Assembly: GCA_029948255.1 (NCBI GenBank)
Contig: JALIZF010001710.1
Span: 124,001-188,000 of the forward strand
DNA: 64,000 nucleotides
Origin: Telmatactis stephensoni
Taxonomy: Eukaryota; Cnidaria; Anthozoa; Actiniaria; Isophelliidae
Direction: 5' to 3'
The first letter of the stretch is position 1. Each line of letters begins with the position of its first letter. The notes beneath the pieces were generated by a model. That model did no database searches. It was not told where the DNA came from and worked only from the letters and a program-made list of their open reading frames with translations. Position numbers and translations under genes: made by a program. Of the stretch, positions 1 through 12,400 are shown in pieces.

Positions 1-1
1 A

Positions 2-528
2 AAGTGCCCCTAACCCTTAAATTGAAATTCTGATAATCGTTTCTTCATGAATGGAAATGTTTAATGGTTAAATATCTCTGGATAAAATCATTTCATTTCG
101 GAGCATTAAGCATTTGAAGTCGGAAAATGCAAATGAGATGACGTAAAAAAGGAATTGGCATGATTTTGTTTGCAATTTTGAAACAAGTGTGTTTGATTTG
201 GGTAGCAAAGACATTCACGACACTTTGTATTTTAGCAATGAAAATGTTTTGCAAATGTAAAAACAATATAAAATTCAAGTAAATGAATGGAAATTGTCAC
301 TCGGAATAATGTTAAAAAACACATTTCTAACAATATAAAATTCATCTCTAGTGTTTTTGTATATTTAAGAAGTCCTTTTTCTACGTCATCTCATTTGCAT
401 TTTCAGACTTCAAATGCTTAATCCTCAGAAAGGAGATGATTTTATCCTGAAATATTTAACCATAAGACTTTTCTGTTCATGAACAAGTGATTATCGAAAT
501 TTCGATTATTTAGGGGTTTGGGGCACTT
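2..528. mobile_element. Foldback element with ~150 bp inverted arms
   Basis: The left arm (about 2-152) is the imperfect reverse complement of the right arm (about 372-528). The outer ends read AAGTGCCCC and GGGGCACTT. The arms share a block around TGCAAATGAGATGACGT. No transposase frame lies between them, so this is a non-autonomous MITE or foldback element. The superfamily is not identifiable, because the left flank is cut by the window edge and no target duplication can be read. Confidence 0.75.
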
Positions 529-863
529 GAAGTAACAATTAGCCTAGTTCCAGCACACGGCAGACATTGTATGTTGTGGCGCTTCATTCATTGCCACACT
601 AACGTCCGTCTGCTCAGATTGGAACAGCATTCTTTTCTATCAGTGGTACTTTGATATGGTACATTTAAACTTGGGGATGCGATCATGTTTGAAACAGTTG
701 AGGTTCGAGTTTCCTGTCAATTGTAACGTAGATGGGCAAACCTTAGACTTTCCATGGTCATGTAGCTGACTGATATTTTGTCTCCCTCCCTCTCTCATGA
801 TCATACAAAAGAAAATGTTACTCTATTTCGTTTTTGTTTACACTGGATCATTTTGTATTACAG

Positions 864-2084
864 TCCCCCAGCAGCTGTAGTACGACAACCCAAAGTTGGT
901 ATGTATTATATTTTATGGTTTTTATAAGGTCTACTGACCGTACTGAAAGCCTTGATAAGTGACAGGAATTGTTGAGCGTTGTTAAAATCACACTCACCTA
1001 GAAGATTTGTTGGTCCTTTACCCAAAATCAATACTACAATTTCGTGAGATATGTCTATCTGCCTGTCTGCCTGTCTATCTGTCTGTCTGTCTGTCTGTCT
1101 ATTTGAAAAGATTGACGTCTTCCAATGCAAACATTGACATCTTCATTCTTAGCAAGCACAACATATTGTTTCAGCATTATATTATATTTTCCACTTTACT
1201 CAGGAAGAGCAGTGATTTAACAGTCTCTTTCAAGAATGCTTATGCAATCTCCCCCTCCCTCCTTCCCTGCCTCTCCGAGCCCGCTGTTCTTCTGTGGTAT
1301 TTAGAGTAATGATAGTGCGTTATTCTATAGTAGGTGCACTCCCCCCAGTAGAGGGCGTGACAGTAGCTAGTGGAGACTCAACGTTGGTCAAAAGCGTTCT
1401 TCCAGCAATAGGAGCTCATACAGTACCGCTACCTGATGACCAAGCTGGTAAGTTTGATGGAATGCCGGAGTCCAACCTTAACTCACATAAAAGACGTTAT
1501 TTGTTTTTGGATAAGTATTATTCTAAACTCTTGCTGATTTTTTTGTAACGGTGCCTTGCAAACTTGTTAGCGTCGAACTGGAAATATCAACAGATTTGTT
1601 CCCCCCTTTTTTCCCGCCCTACTAATCATGTGAAGTCAAGGCTGTGTTCTCCTTATTCCAGCCATCATGGGATACATAGATTTTCATAGTTATTAAAACT
1701 TTTTTTTGTGTGTGTGATAAAGGTCCCTTACCAGCAAAGGTTTCCTTGGATACGACAACCGCTGACAACAACAACGTAGACCCAGCTACTCGGTCCAATC
1801 CTCCAGGTCCTTTGGAAGGTCAAGTGACTCGTTCCCATGTCAGCCAGCAATTTGATGTGGAGGTGCCATTTGAATTTATTTGCCCAATCTCTAATGATAT
1901 CATGAAGCATCCTGTGTTGGCTTCCGACGGCTATGCGTACGAACGCCGAGCTATAAAGTCGTGGTTCCGACGGAACCAAACGAGTCCGATGACTAACGAG
2001 AGGTTGACGGATTTGAGCTTAAGACGTAACGAACGTCTTGAAGCACGAATCCAGGAATTTGTGGAGGCCCATTCAAAGAATTGA
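864..2084 (+). CDS. U-box domain protein, probable E3 ubiquitin ligase (3' end of gene)
   Basis: Three exons join in phase: 864-898, 1331-1447 and 1723-2084. Each is bounded by AG and GT, and the last ends at a TGA. The 5' part of the gene lies outside the window. The visible C-terminal ~170 residues start with a low-complexity Pro/Val-rich linker. They finish with a U-box beginning FEFICPISNDIMKHPVL, followed by SDGYAYERRAI and SPMTN. These are the standard U-box core motifs: the CPI entry, the DG-YERxAI helix and the SPMT turn. U-boxes adopt a RING-like fold without zinc and recruit E2 enzymes for ubiquitin transfer. A C-terminal U-box resembles WDSUB1-type proteins (WD40-SAM-U-box), but the upstream domains are not visible, so the subfamily is open. 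Confidence 0.8.
1052..1101. repeat. (TCTG)n-type microsatellite
   Basis: A run of TCTG/TCTA/CCTG tetranucleotides lies in an intron of the U-box gene. It explains the short Thr/Asp/Arg/Gln or Cys/Leu/Ser-rich open frames here. Confidence 0.9.
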
Positions 2085-2203
2085 TCCTCTATAGTATAAG
2101 CATACGGTAATCATAAGTATTTGTAGAAAATATTAGCACAAGTGTGGTTTATCGATTTGATGCTTATTAGCATATGTGTGGTATAGTGCATGACACATTT
2201 GTG

Positions 2204-2417
2204 AATTCATATTAGAGATGGAAAACTCGTCTCGGACGGAATTTCTTTGCACAAAGATCTTTATAAACAGAAAATCCGTCGCGATTTCCACGTCTTATGG
2301 GAATTTTAGGACGGTTTTTATCATTAGACGAATTATCCGTCCAACTTTCTCGTCGTTTTGGCCGGGAAAGTAGGACGAGTTTCCTGTCAGACGAGTTTCC
2401 CGTCTCCAATATGAATT
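2204..2417. mobile_element. Short MITE, ~214 bp
   Basis: The ends are inverted repeats of about 28 bp, starting AATTCATATTAGAGATGG and ending in the near reverse complement. The interior is rich in CGTC/GACG words. It has no coding capacity and lies about 120 bp downstream of the U-box stop codon. Confidence 0.7.
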
Positions 2418-3821
2418 TAGCTAGATTTTAGTTTACGTCCACTCTAAGCCCGATTTATTAGAGCTTGTTTGAAATCGTGTTGCTCTTTTTGTAGTTAATT
2501 CAAAAATTATTATCATTATCATGTCTGCTGGTACTATGAGAGCGAATTCGTATACCGCACTTTCACATGCTAATGAGCTCTGCTTATATTCCAATCGGAG
2601 CTGTTTGGAGTTGCACGAACAAGAAAAAGCCCAAAACACCGTAAAATTGCATGTTTACAAAAGAAGTACGTTTAAAATAATGTCCAATGGACAATGTTAA
2701 TCACCTTTTGCACTGCGAAGGTCGATCAGAAAATCAGTGTTGGCAAAGCTAAGCTTTTGAACAGTGCTAGAAAACTGTTTGTTTAATTTATTCTTGTTTT
2801 ATTCTATTCGATCCTGCAAGGATAGCTGGCTTTGGAAATGGAAATAGAACTGATTTTATTCCCCATGACGTACAATTTGTACTCTGGAGTTGTTTTTATA
2901 GTTTTCGCAAGGTAGTACAGCTCATTAGAATATTCAGAGCTCATTAGCATGTAAAAGTATGTCTTTTTTACAGTAGAAAGATTAAAGATTTTTTGGTCAT
3001 GTCATCCAACATGGCTGCTGTCGCATAGTTGTGTCTACAATTCTCAACGATAAAAGGCGTATCAGTTTTGCATTTCTCTCAAAAGAAATGTTAAGTACTG
3101 CGGAATTAATGAATCTGACTGTTGTTCTCGCTTATACTGATTTCTGTAGAAAAGACACAGTTGTAAACATTGTTGAAAGTCATGAAATATTTTTGGCAAC
3201 ATTTTTCGATGATAGATCAGCATTTATCGTTGATATAAGGAGTGTTACTCCATTAGATTGATTAGCAAATGGTTTGGATTTCACTATTTCGGCTATTTCT
3301 CCTGATATGGTCTATTGTATAGACAGTATTACATACATGGGCTTTCGGTTATAACTTTATAATAAATTTGCAATGGATTCACGATGACAAAGAGATAAAA
3401 AGAGACACCACAGGAAGCCCACTGTGAAAGGAGCTCCAAACCACGAGGAAATTAGTTCGAAAGAAAAAAATGATGGCTGGGCCATTTTTTGATACTTGGA
3501 AGTCAGTGTGGTGAAAAGTAAAAAGAAGGAAGAATATCAGGGTTTTTTTTATCATAGCCAATCAAATTATTTTTGCAAATATATAACCACCTCTTTTATA
3601 CATCAGAATTCGATAGATCTCGAAAAATTGCATTTTTCACGAAATTTGAATTTTTCGGCAAAATGTCTTTCCTATATTCCCAATGGAACAAAATTTCAAA
3701 CATTTATACAGAATACTAAACAGCGTTAATTAGCACATAAGTACATAGTAATGTATATAATTTAGCAAGTTTGTATGAGTGGGGAACTACCCTGGAAAGG
3801 GGAACTACATCATGGACTTGG
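2418..3821. other. Intergenic, no gene seen
   Basis: The sequence is AT-rich. The few short open frames show no family signature and no coherent splice pattern. I see no clear repeat structure beyond scattered A/T runs. Confidence 0.6.
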
Positions 3822-4892
3822 GGCTTCCTACAATTTCTTTAGTGCTCGACCGGTCAACTTGAAACGGCTGTAGTTCTTGCATGAAAGCTCCCACAGTTAT
3901 GACCTTTCGTCCACTTACTACATAAAGACTGAAGTTTTTAATGTTACATTGGAGTGACCATAGTGACGAAACGATGACACCATTTTAGATTCCATACAAT
4001 TTTGCGCGTTTTTCGACCTAAAGTTTTAAAGCGAAACACAAGACTTTGCCTAGCAGCATACGAACTTTGGAGAAATTCGTATAAACGGATTTTGAATTAT
4101 TACAAGCTCGGTCAGTAACATTTATTTTATGGCTGACCAGCATATGAAGAATTTGTCTGCGCATGCGTGTATTTTTAGTTTTAAAATCTTTTAAGGCCCG
4201 GCCAAACGAGAAATGTTGGATGACCCAACGCTATCCAACGTTGGATCTTCAAACAAATTCTTGGGTTGCCAAACGGCTTCAAACATTGCCGTAAAACAAC
4301 CGGGAAGACTCTTATGGTATATAGAATTACCCAGAATGCATCTCTCATTGGCGTCAAAATCCAAGATGGCGAATTGCTTAGAGGATGACAAATTGTTGCA
4401 GTGTTTAGCAACTGCTTTTTTTATTGAGTGATGGTGAAGATAAAAGAGAAAGTAAACGAGGGAAAACCAGACAATGGATAAGAAGAAGAGAAGAGAAAGG
4501 ATATCGTAAGAGAACTTTAGATCTCTGTCAGCGTACGTCCACTTAGACATTAAATTGGACTGGGATTAAAAAATTGCTTCTCGAATAATTCAAAATCCGT
4601 TTCTACGAATTTCTCCAAAGTTCGTATGCTGCTAGGCAAAGTCCTAAATATTAACGCCTTGTGTTTCGTTTTAAAACTTTAGGTCGCAAAACGCGAAAAA
4701 ATTGCTTGGAATCTAAAACGGTTAAGTCATCGTTCAGTGGCTATGGTGACCCCAATGTAAACAAAACACATAACATTGAAAACTTCAGTCTTTATGTAGT
4801 AAGTGGACGAAGGTTCATAACTGTGAGTGCTTTCATGTAACTACAGCCGTTTCAAGTTGACCGGTCGAACACTAGAGAAATTGCAAGAAGCC
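3822..4892. mobile_element. Inverted-repeat element with ~290 bp arms
   Basis: The left arm (3822-4103) matches the reverse complement of 4583-4892 with scattered mismatches. A landmark is CAGCATACGAACTTTGG on the left against CCAAAGTTCGTATGCTG on the right. The 480 bp centre contains a second palindromic piece near 4199-4260 (CCAACGCTATCCAACGTTGG). It also contains short acidic frames on both strands with no recognisable transposase. It is non-autonomous, and the centre may be a nested insertion. Confidence 0.75.
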
Positions 4893-5318
4893 TCTCTCCT
4901 CACATGGCACGAAATAAAAAAATTGGATTAGTTTGCCAATTTAGTTGTTACGAGTTAAATAAAACCAATGTACTGTTTCATTTCTCACTCATGTGAATTT
5001 TGTATTTAAACAATTTAAACCAATTGTATTTAAACAATTTCGTATCAAAATATTTGATATAAATTACTGCGTGAATAAGCAAATATAGGTGTGAAACACG
5101 AATATGCGCATTGCTTACACATACTTATCCAATCAACGTTATAAGCAAATATGCAATCATTATCAAATAAACAGAACCATTAAAAATTGGGCTGATATCT
5201 CGTCGATTAAATTCCTTTTATTCAAACGCATCCTCTGCATTATTCCTTTTCTTCTTCTGTTTCCCTAGGTTTGTCTTGTCCTAACATGCCACTAGCTCCC
5301 GTTAATTCTATTACCAAT
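4893..5318. other. Intergenic, no gene seen
   Basis: AT-rich unique sequence between two transposons. No supported open frame or RNA gene. Confidence 0.55.
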
Positions 5319-5595
5319 GTTATAAAATATTTGAGATATAACGCGCGCGCGCTGATTGGCTAGCTACCATGTTTATATCAGAGGACAGAGACATGGCTCG
5401 CTCAAAAAACGTCGAAAATATTTTATAAAAGCAATATAAAACGATCGCTTATGTCTCTGTACTGTGATATAAACACTCTGGAAGATGTAGAGCACTCGAA
5501 AAGCAAGAAGCTTGCTTTTCTCTTGCTCTACATCTTCCATCGTGTTTATATCGCAGTACAGAGACATGCGCGCGCGTTTTATATTCCTTAATTAA
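5319..5595. mobile_element. Hairpin MITE family A, copy 1
   Basis: A leader (TATAAAATATTTGAGATATA, then a GCGCGC tract and CTGATTGG box) is followed by a long imperfect palindrome. Its arms carry GATATAAACAC and TCTTCCA with GTACAGAGACATG. Two further copies are present: 21112-21322 (hairpin part, opposite orientation) and 39527-39770. The ~60-residue frames read from this element in all three copies are by-products of the palindrome. Confidence 0.85.
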
Positions 5596-6199
5596 ATAGC
5601 TCTGTTTAGGCAATACGAAAAGGCTACAGCACTTTCCAATGAAAAGTGAATATGATCAAAAATGTACCATGACCAAAAGTTGTAGCCTATGCCAAATTAT
5701 AAAAATAACCAAAAAAGACTAAATCCAAAACCATGCAAAATACTAAACCATTTTCACTACTTAATTCAATCCGCTCATTGTCTTGGCAGGATTAAGTTAT
5801 GGGAGAACAAGATTTGACCGAGGCAATGAGCGAAACGCGGAGCGACGTACCTTATTTCATGAAATTTTCGCGACACGTTTATTGCGCGATTTTGGAGGTC
5901 GAATATTTAATTTTGTGACAAATTGAAGACGCAAATCAGCGAAAAAGTAAAATCGTTACGCTCTAAGTTTGCAATTTTCCGGAGAGTAATGTCTCTACAA
6001 AACTGTTTTTTACAGTATAACAATACAATAAATGCTGGTTGGTCATTAAATCAATATCAGGAAGCACCAAGAAATTGTAATTCAGAATCGCCTGACAGAA
6101 CTTCAGTTTACAACTATTGTATCGATGAAATACTTGCTTTACTACTGATCATGACATACAAAACGACGCGTGTGCAACGATATTATTTCGCTAAGACAA

Positions 6200-6250
6200 T
6201 TTAATTAATTAATTAATTAATTAATTTAATTAATTTATTTAATTTAATTT
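6200..6250. repeat. (TTAA)n microsatellite
   Basis: Tandem TTAA/TTTAA units of about 50 bp. Confidence 0.9.
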
Positions 6251-7634
6251 TGAACTTATTGAAAATCGCGAAATTCTCGATATCCCGAGTCGCTAAAATT
6301 TAATAAGTGCGGCGTCACCGAAGGGGAGTAGGATGGGTCGAAGAAATCTTTGAAGAGGCCTTGATGAAGACTTATTTGTCGAAATGCCTTTGCATCGAAG
6401 CGAGACGAACGGTGTGCTTGCAATGATAGAGACCTGTGAATAATTGTCCTAGGTGTTAAAAAAGGTATCTATCTTTGCACGCTCGCCGTTCGTCTCGCTT
6501 CGATGCAAAGGCACGGCTACCTATAAAGATGGCGCAGGGAACTGTGAAGGGGACTATTTCTTCGGAGTCTAAATCCCGTGTGGAATTTTGGTACTGATAG
6601 TAAGGTGTTGTTATGAATAAATTAACAAACCATGAGGGTTTTACCTCGGCAGCTCAAACGTCGACTCGATGTAGTTGCTTCCTTTTGAACGCTTACTGAA
6701 TTATACCTAGTGCAGCAAAGACAACGACACTTGGCAGCAGGTATGTTATACTAGAAAATTTCCGGAAATAATTCGACAGAATTTGTAGAAGTCGAGGTAA
6801 TACAAATTCGCAACGTTCACCTCGTGGTCACAACAATTACTCCGCAAGTTTGCTTGAGGATAACATTGGCGTTTAGCTTCTCATGTCTCCATATTTTGTT
6901 CACAAGTTACAATAGGCATTTGTCTTCCTTATAACAGATATTGTTCTCGCTGTTTTTGAAATTTTGTTGAGATTTTGGCGGTAATTTTGACTATATAATT
7001 TTGCGTCGTAACAGGCAGCGCAAATTTTGTATCGCAACTTCTAAGGACTAAATTGGCGAGATACATGCTGTATGTAGTCCTCTATGCCTTTCTACTTGAT
7101 TAACGAAATAGGAAAAAAATTCACCTTAGATTTTTGGATTTATGACCAATTTTTCTCATAAAGCCGTTTTCAAAAATCGTCTGATATCTCGAGATATCTG
7201 ATCCAATTCGCAGAAATTGAAAAAAGGCGCGATTGAAAATCAATCCCGACAAACAAATAATCAAAAGGTACGGGCCACCCTATAAAGCTTCTCTGGTCGT
7301 TCTGTGATGCATCCCCCAAGCTAATAAGGCCATTTCGGCGAGTTTTGAACTGCACTGCAAAGAGTGCAATCGGTGCAGTATGGGGCCAGCCCTGCTAGCG
7401 AGGGGGTTCAGCACAAAGAAATTTCTAAGACTAAAAGTAGGAGACAGGTGCTGTCCGAGTTTTTCATAATTACCCACAATGCTTTTAGGTTTTCATTTTA
7501 TTTGGAATAAAAACGTGGTAACAGTAGGAAGAGATCATAGTTAAAGATTGACCGTGCACATTAAAATTCCAATTGCCATTTGAAAGGTTAGAGTTGGAAT
7601 ATAAAAAATCACTGCAACAACGGCATGTCTAGCG

Positions 7635-7692
7635 ATCCCACAATCCATTTCTTCCGCCGTATCTGATACAGCGGAAGAAGTGCATTATGGGA
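7635..7692. repeat. Short palindromic element
   Basis: TCCCACAATCCATTTCTTCC at the left is the near reverse complement of GGAAGAAGTGCATTATGGGA at the right, with a central palindrome. It is likely a mini-MITE or the relic of one. Confidence 0.5.
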
Positions 7693-8095
7693 TGTATGTT
7701 TGTAGGCACACAGTGTTTTTGCTTGGACCGGCTGGCAGCAAGTGATAACATCTGCGCATGTCTCCAACTTCTATTGTCTTGGACAAATGGATAATTTTGA
7801 AAGGATAATTTCTAGCTGTTCATACTTCTGCACTCGAATGTAATGCTCCGAAAAACTTTGGGGAGACTATATACAACTCTATTTATGAGAGAGGTAGCCC
7901 TAATCCAGGTTAAAACCGTAATTGAGGCCACTTCCGTCCAGTGGCTCGCGCATACTCGTCATGTTATCACTTGCTGTTGGACCGGCTATGATTGTAGCGC
8001 AGGGAATGCCAAAACGGGGTCAACTTACACACCATGCGTTATAGCGTATCTAATGGTCAACCTTTAATAAGGCTCATTTTGTGTGTGTAGTCCTC

Positions 8096-8646
8096 ATACA
8101 CCTATTTCAAAAAAGGTTGTCGTACGAGAGGTCGCAAGTCTACGCGACAAGGCCGAAAAGGAGTATGGGTAGTAGGCAAAAAATTACTTTCTTTTCAGGT
8201 TTGGTCTTGATTTTAGCACCGACAAGTGAAGTTCTTTAGTGTTTAAGGTCAAGGTAAGCTATTTTGTCGTATGGCTGATTTGTGTGGTTTTATAGCTTTA
8301 GTAATTTCTACCTATACTCACTTTCGGGTGAGTCGCGTAGGCTTTTGCCGACAACGTTTATTGAAATAGGTGTATATATGTTATTTCAATAAACGTTGTC
8401 GGCAAAAGCCTACGCGACTCACCCGCGAAAGGAAGCATGGGTAAACATTACTAAAGCTATAAAACCACACAAATATCCACACCATAATTCAACTTCAGCT
8501 TGCCATGACCTAATACATCAAAGAGCTTCATTTGCTGATTCTGATTGAAGACCAATGCGATTTTGCAACTACCCATGCTCATTTTCGGTCTAGTTGTGTA
8601 GGGTTGCGACCTCTCATACGACAACCTTTTTTGAAATAGGTGTATA
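8096..8646. mobile_element. Head-to-head doublet of two ~275 bp MITEs (family B)
   Basis: Two elements of one family lie back to back in opposite orientation. Copy 1 covers about 8096-8374 and copy 2 about 8375-8646. Both have ends of the type ACACCTATTTCAA...GTTGTCG. Together they make an outer inverted repeat (CACCTATTTCAAAAAAGGTT and its complement) and a near-perfect inner one around 8310-8440 (GGGTGAGTCGCGTAGGCTTT). A diverged single copy lies at 46582-46833 and a fragment at 57400-57435. None has a transposase. Confidence 0.8.
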
Positions 8647-8672
8647 TATATATATATATATGTATGTATGTG
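8647..8672. repeat. (TA)n(TG)n microsatellite
   Basis: Short TA then TATG repeats directly abut the MITE doublet. Confidence 0.8.
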
Positions 8673-8765
8673 TAATAAAATACAACATAAGTCAAAATAT
8701 TTAGGAATGAGAATGCTCTTAATACTTCCCCTAATATCGATTTTTTGTCTGTGTCTTAATCAATA

Positions 8766-9141
8766 AAGACCTTAAGCAACCAAGACGGCAGCGAGGACGA
8801 CGACGGCTTAAGACAATGACTTTAATTACAAAGTACAATAACTGCACGTGCAAGTGAGCAGAGGTGTAAAGAAATCAACCGTCATATTCTACAAACCTAC
8901 AACGTGAAAAGTCAAGATTTTACGCTCTGTAGAGGATGGAAACTTGAGGACGCAAACCAGATTATTTTCCGTTCGGCCAGAAAGTTTCTCTTTTATTGTA
9001 ATTCATTTCAAAACTGTACTCTGAGGTAAATTGCAATTGAAAATGAACAAGTGAAAAAATAGCATCGAGTATTTCACTTAAACCCTCTTGACGTCTCAGC
9101 TCGTCTTCCCTGCCGTCGTCGTTGTGGTTGCTTAAGGTCTC
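8766..9141. mobile_element. MITE, ~375 bp
   Basis: The left end AGACCTTAAGCAACCAAGAC and the right end GTGGTTGCTTAAGGTCT are inverted. Both continue into GACGACGAC/GTCGTCGTC. The interior is non-coding. Confidence 0.7.
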
Positions 9142-9491
9142 TACTATTCTACGTCGTACCTATAGACAAGCCTTTTTGGCGTCATCAGTGATCTCCATGA
9201 CATGTGACGTCATCAAAGAGGATAGACCCGTTCGACAAGGTCCAGGGACCTACTAAACACCATGAATTCCTATCAACAATCTTCTTTGTTATAAAACCGA
9301 CTAATCATGCATTTCTTCTCTTTGGTATGTCCAATAGAAAACATGAGGTTTCCTTAAAACGTCTTTGACGCTTTTCACTAAGTCAAGAGCTGAAACAAAA
9401 CTAATCTATAAAACTAAACTATTTTGTAAAAGAAGAATAGCTTATACAAAATTCAGCTAGTAGTTCATCTGTTCATGGTTAATTGACTTGA

Positions 9492-12400
9492 TTAGTTTTG
9501 TTTTTTGCAGTACACGCCGACTCCCTTGATCTCAGCGACATCGTACAGAACTCGATCAGCGTAGTAGTTAGCACGGCCCAGTGGGATATCTTTGTGGAAG
9601 ATTTGTTTGAAAGCCTGAAAGAATTTGAATGATAAGCTTACTTCAACCTCTTGCTTAACAGATTAGACCTGTGTTAGTTTATTAGGCCTATCCCGGGCCC
9701 TAAAATCGCCGTTATTTTGGGCGATCTTAGGCGATCTTAGGCGATCTTGGGAAATTTTAGCCATTCCGAGTTGGTGCTCTTAGGCGCTGTTGGGTAATAT
9801 TGAGCGATCTTAGGCGATCTTAGGCGATTTTAGGGCCCGGAGTAGGATTTTATTTCCAACGAAATCTATTCAAAAGCAAACAAACTTCCATATATAATTT
9901 TCACTTCCATATTTTGTAATAAACTACCATATTCGATAATATACTTCCATATTTGGTTATAAACTTAATGTTTAGTAATAATTTTTTAAAGAAAACCTAC
10001 CAGTTTGATATGCTTGATTCTCTGCAGAATAGCCAAAGCCTTGTCGGAATGGCCAGCAGGAATGTTACTGCCATCAAATAATCCAGTAAACGCCTTGAAT
10101 AAGTTGGCCAAGAAACGATCCACACCCTCTCCGCCAAGGGACTTGATCCTAGTGTCCATACCTCTTACCCATGCCTTGACACTTATCATGTCTTGTTTAT
10201 GTATTGACTTGCTGCTTTTGTCCATCCATTTACGAACACCTCAGAGAGAAAATTTAGAACGACAAAAATCACGGTTGGTCTCAACCTTATGTCGATGTTT
10301 GGGTACTAATGAACAGTAACGTCACTTCAACTGTCCTTTCAAGGTAATTCTGATGTCAAATGGTAATGAAATCATCAAAACGTTTGGTAACAAGTTTAAC
10401 TGCCAGGGCATATTAAGACAGTTGAAATTGTGACAAAGATATGGCACAGTGTCTTGGAGGGTTAGCGTTATTTAACCCAGGGTTAAATCTAAAGAAAACC
10501 ATTGGTGTTAACCCAGGGTTAAATCTAAAGAAAACCATTGGTGTTAACCCAGGGTTGAATCAAAAGAAAACCATTGGTGTTAACCCAGGGTTAAATCAAA
10601 AGAAAACCATTGGTGTTAACCCAGGGTTAAATCAAAAGAAAACCATTGGTGTTAACCCAGGGTTAAATCTAAAGAAAACCATTGGTGTTAACCCAGGGTT
10701 GAATCTAAAGAAAACCATTGGTTAACCCTGGGTTAAATCAAAAGAAAACCATTGGTGTTAACCCAGGGTTAAATCTAAAGAAAACCATTGGTGTTAACCC
10801 AGGGTTAAATCTAAAGAAAACCATTGGTGTTAACCCAGGGTTAAATCTAAAGAAAACCATTGGTGTTAACCCTGGGTTAAATCAAAAGAAAACCATTGGT
10901 GTTAACCCAGGGTTAAATCAAAAGAAAACCATTGGTGTTAACCCAGGGTTGAATCAAAAGAAAACCATTGGTGTTAACCCAGGGTTAAATCTAAAGAAAA
11001 CCATTGGTGTTAACCCAGGGTTAAATCTAAAGAAAACCATTGGTGTTAACCCTGGGTTAAATCAAAAGAAAACCATTGGTGTTAACCCAGGGTTAAATCA
11101 AAAGAAAACCATTGGTGTTAACCCAGGGTTAAATCTAAAGAAAACCATTGGTGTTAACCCAGGGTTAACGTTAATCCGTCTTCGAGCAACCGGTCCCAGT
11201 ACTGTAAATGCGCCTTACAGGATGAGATCGTGACATCACTTCAAGACAATCCATTCTTTGATTACCGTGGCTACTGCCAGTCTGAAAACTGTTGCTATTC
11301 TCTCTTTTTACTACAGACGCAATCGCTTAAGGATTTAGAATACAGTTGAGTCACCCGTAACATCTCGTTTTTTGAAAATTGGTCGATTATGAGAGGTTCA
11401 TACAAGATCTAGGCGTTTGTGACCGGGATGAGGAATGAAATCACTAGCCCGTTAAGGCCCGGACACACGGTGCAACATTTCTTAAAACATTTGCTGAAAC
11501 ATCGCGCGCAACACAACGTTGCAGCGTGTTTTCACTCAATCCAATGTTTCGCGAAACGTTGCGCGCAACAGCCACAGAAGAAGGATCGCGTTCTACTTCT
11601 GCAACTGTCCAGAACTGTTGCACGCAACACTGCACGGTGGACACACTGTGCAACCGTGTGTGCGCGCCGTGTTTCAGCAAATGTTTCGGGAAAAGTTGCA
11701 CCGTGTGTCCGGGCCTTTAGGGTCTAGAAATGTGGGTCATGACTTACCATTGCTGAGGAAGTTTAAGCTTCTCTCGATGTTCGCCATTTGGTCTTGAGTC
11801 CCTGACACACGTTTTGCTAAAACAAGACAATAAACACATTATTACATCATAGAAAAAAGACAGAAAAGCTAAGCGAACATTTCATATTACTGTAAAAGAA
11901 CCAAAAGGAAACCCTTTCACCTGATGCTTCTAGCTGCTTGGTTACTCTCCGAAGTCTTCTTCTAAAATTATCTTTTGCTTTAGCAAACATGTATCTCTCG
12001 TACATATACGAGCCGTACATATGTTTAACGGTCTTCATCATATCACGACAGATGTTTAAAAGTTGATGGTATGTCTTGCATCGACCTCTGTTTGAAGCTG
12101 AAATCAAAAAAGCAAAAACAAAAAAGCTTTTGAGTGCGTCTGAAAGAAGCAAATCCATTTTACCTATTGCATATTTGACATACTTGCCATACAGTTTAAC
12201 AACGCACAGGGTGCAACACTGGTGAATGGTGTGTTTTATAGACTAGCGATTTCTATAAAAGCACTTTTTAAGAAAGTTTAAGAATGGCGTTTTTTGATTA
12301 GAATTTTCGCCATAAACATAGACATATATGGTCAAAAATGGTTACTGAAATGTACTATTTTTACACAATGCATTGTATGAAGTAGCGGACGGATTGTAAT

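Larger units (their letters stand above)
5596..8095. other. Intergenic with small inverted repeats, no gene seen
   Basis: No coherent gene model. Contents include a TTAA microsatellite (about 6200-6250). A 27-bp inverted repeat has arms at about 6386-6413 and 6487-6513 (GCATCGAAGCGAGACGAACG and its complement). A compact palindrome at 7635-7692 is centred on CCGTATCTGATACAGCGG. The short open frames here have no family resemblance. Confidence 0.55.

Noticed and set aside
5373..5567. Similar ~60-residue proteins encoded at three places (5373, 21099, 39586)
   Set aside because: All three come from the same hairpin MITE family. The similarity is of DNA repeats and also appears on both strands because of the palindrome.
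10441..11233. Long open frames of NPGLNLKKTIGV repeats, or a CRISPR-like array
   Set aside because: The 36-bp unit is divisible by three, so any frame without a stop looks coding. There are no spacers between units and it lies in an intron of an animal gene, so it is a minisatellite and not a CRISPR array or gene.
11419..11797. Three overlapping plus-strand frames and one minus-strand frame near the Harbinger-type MITE
   Set aside because: They translate the palindromic MITE in different frames, with Cys/His/Arg-rich low-information sequence.
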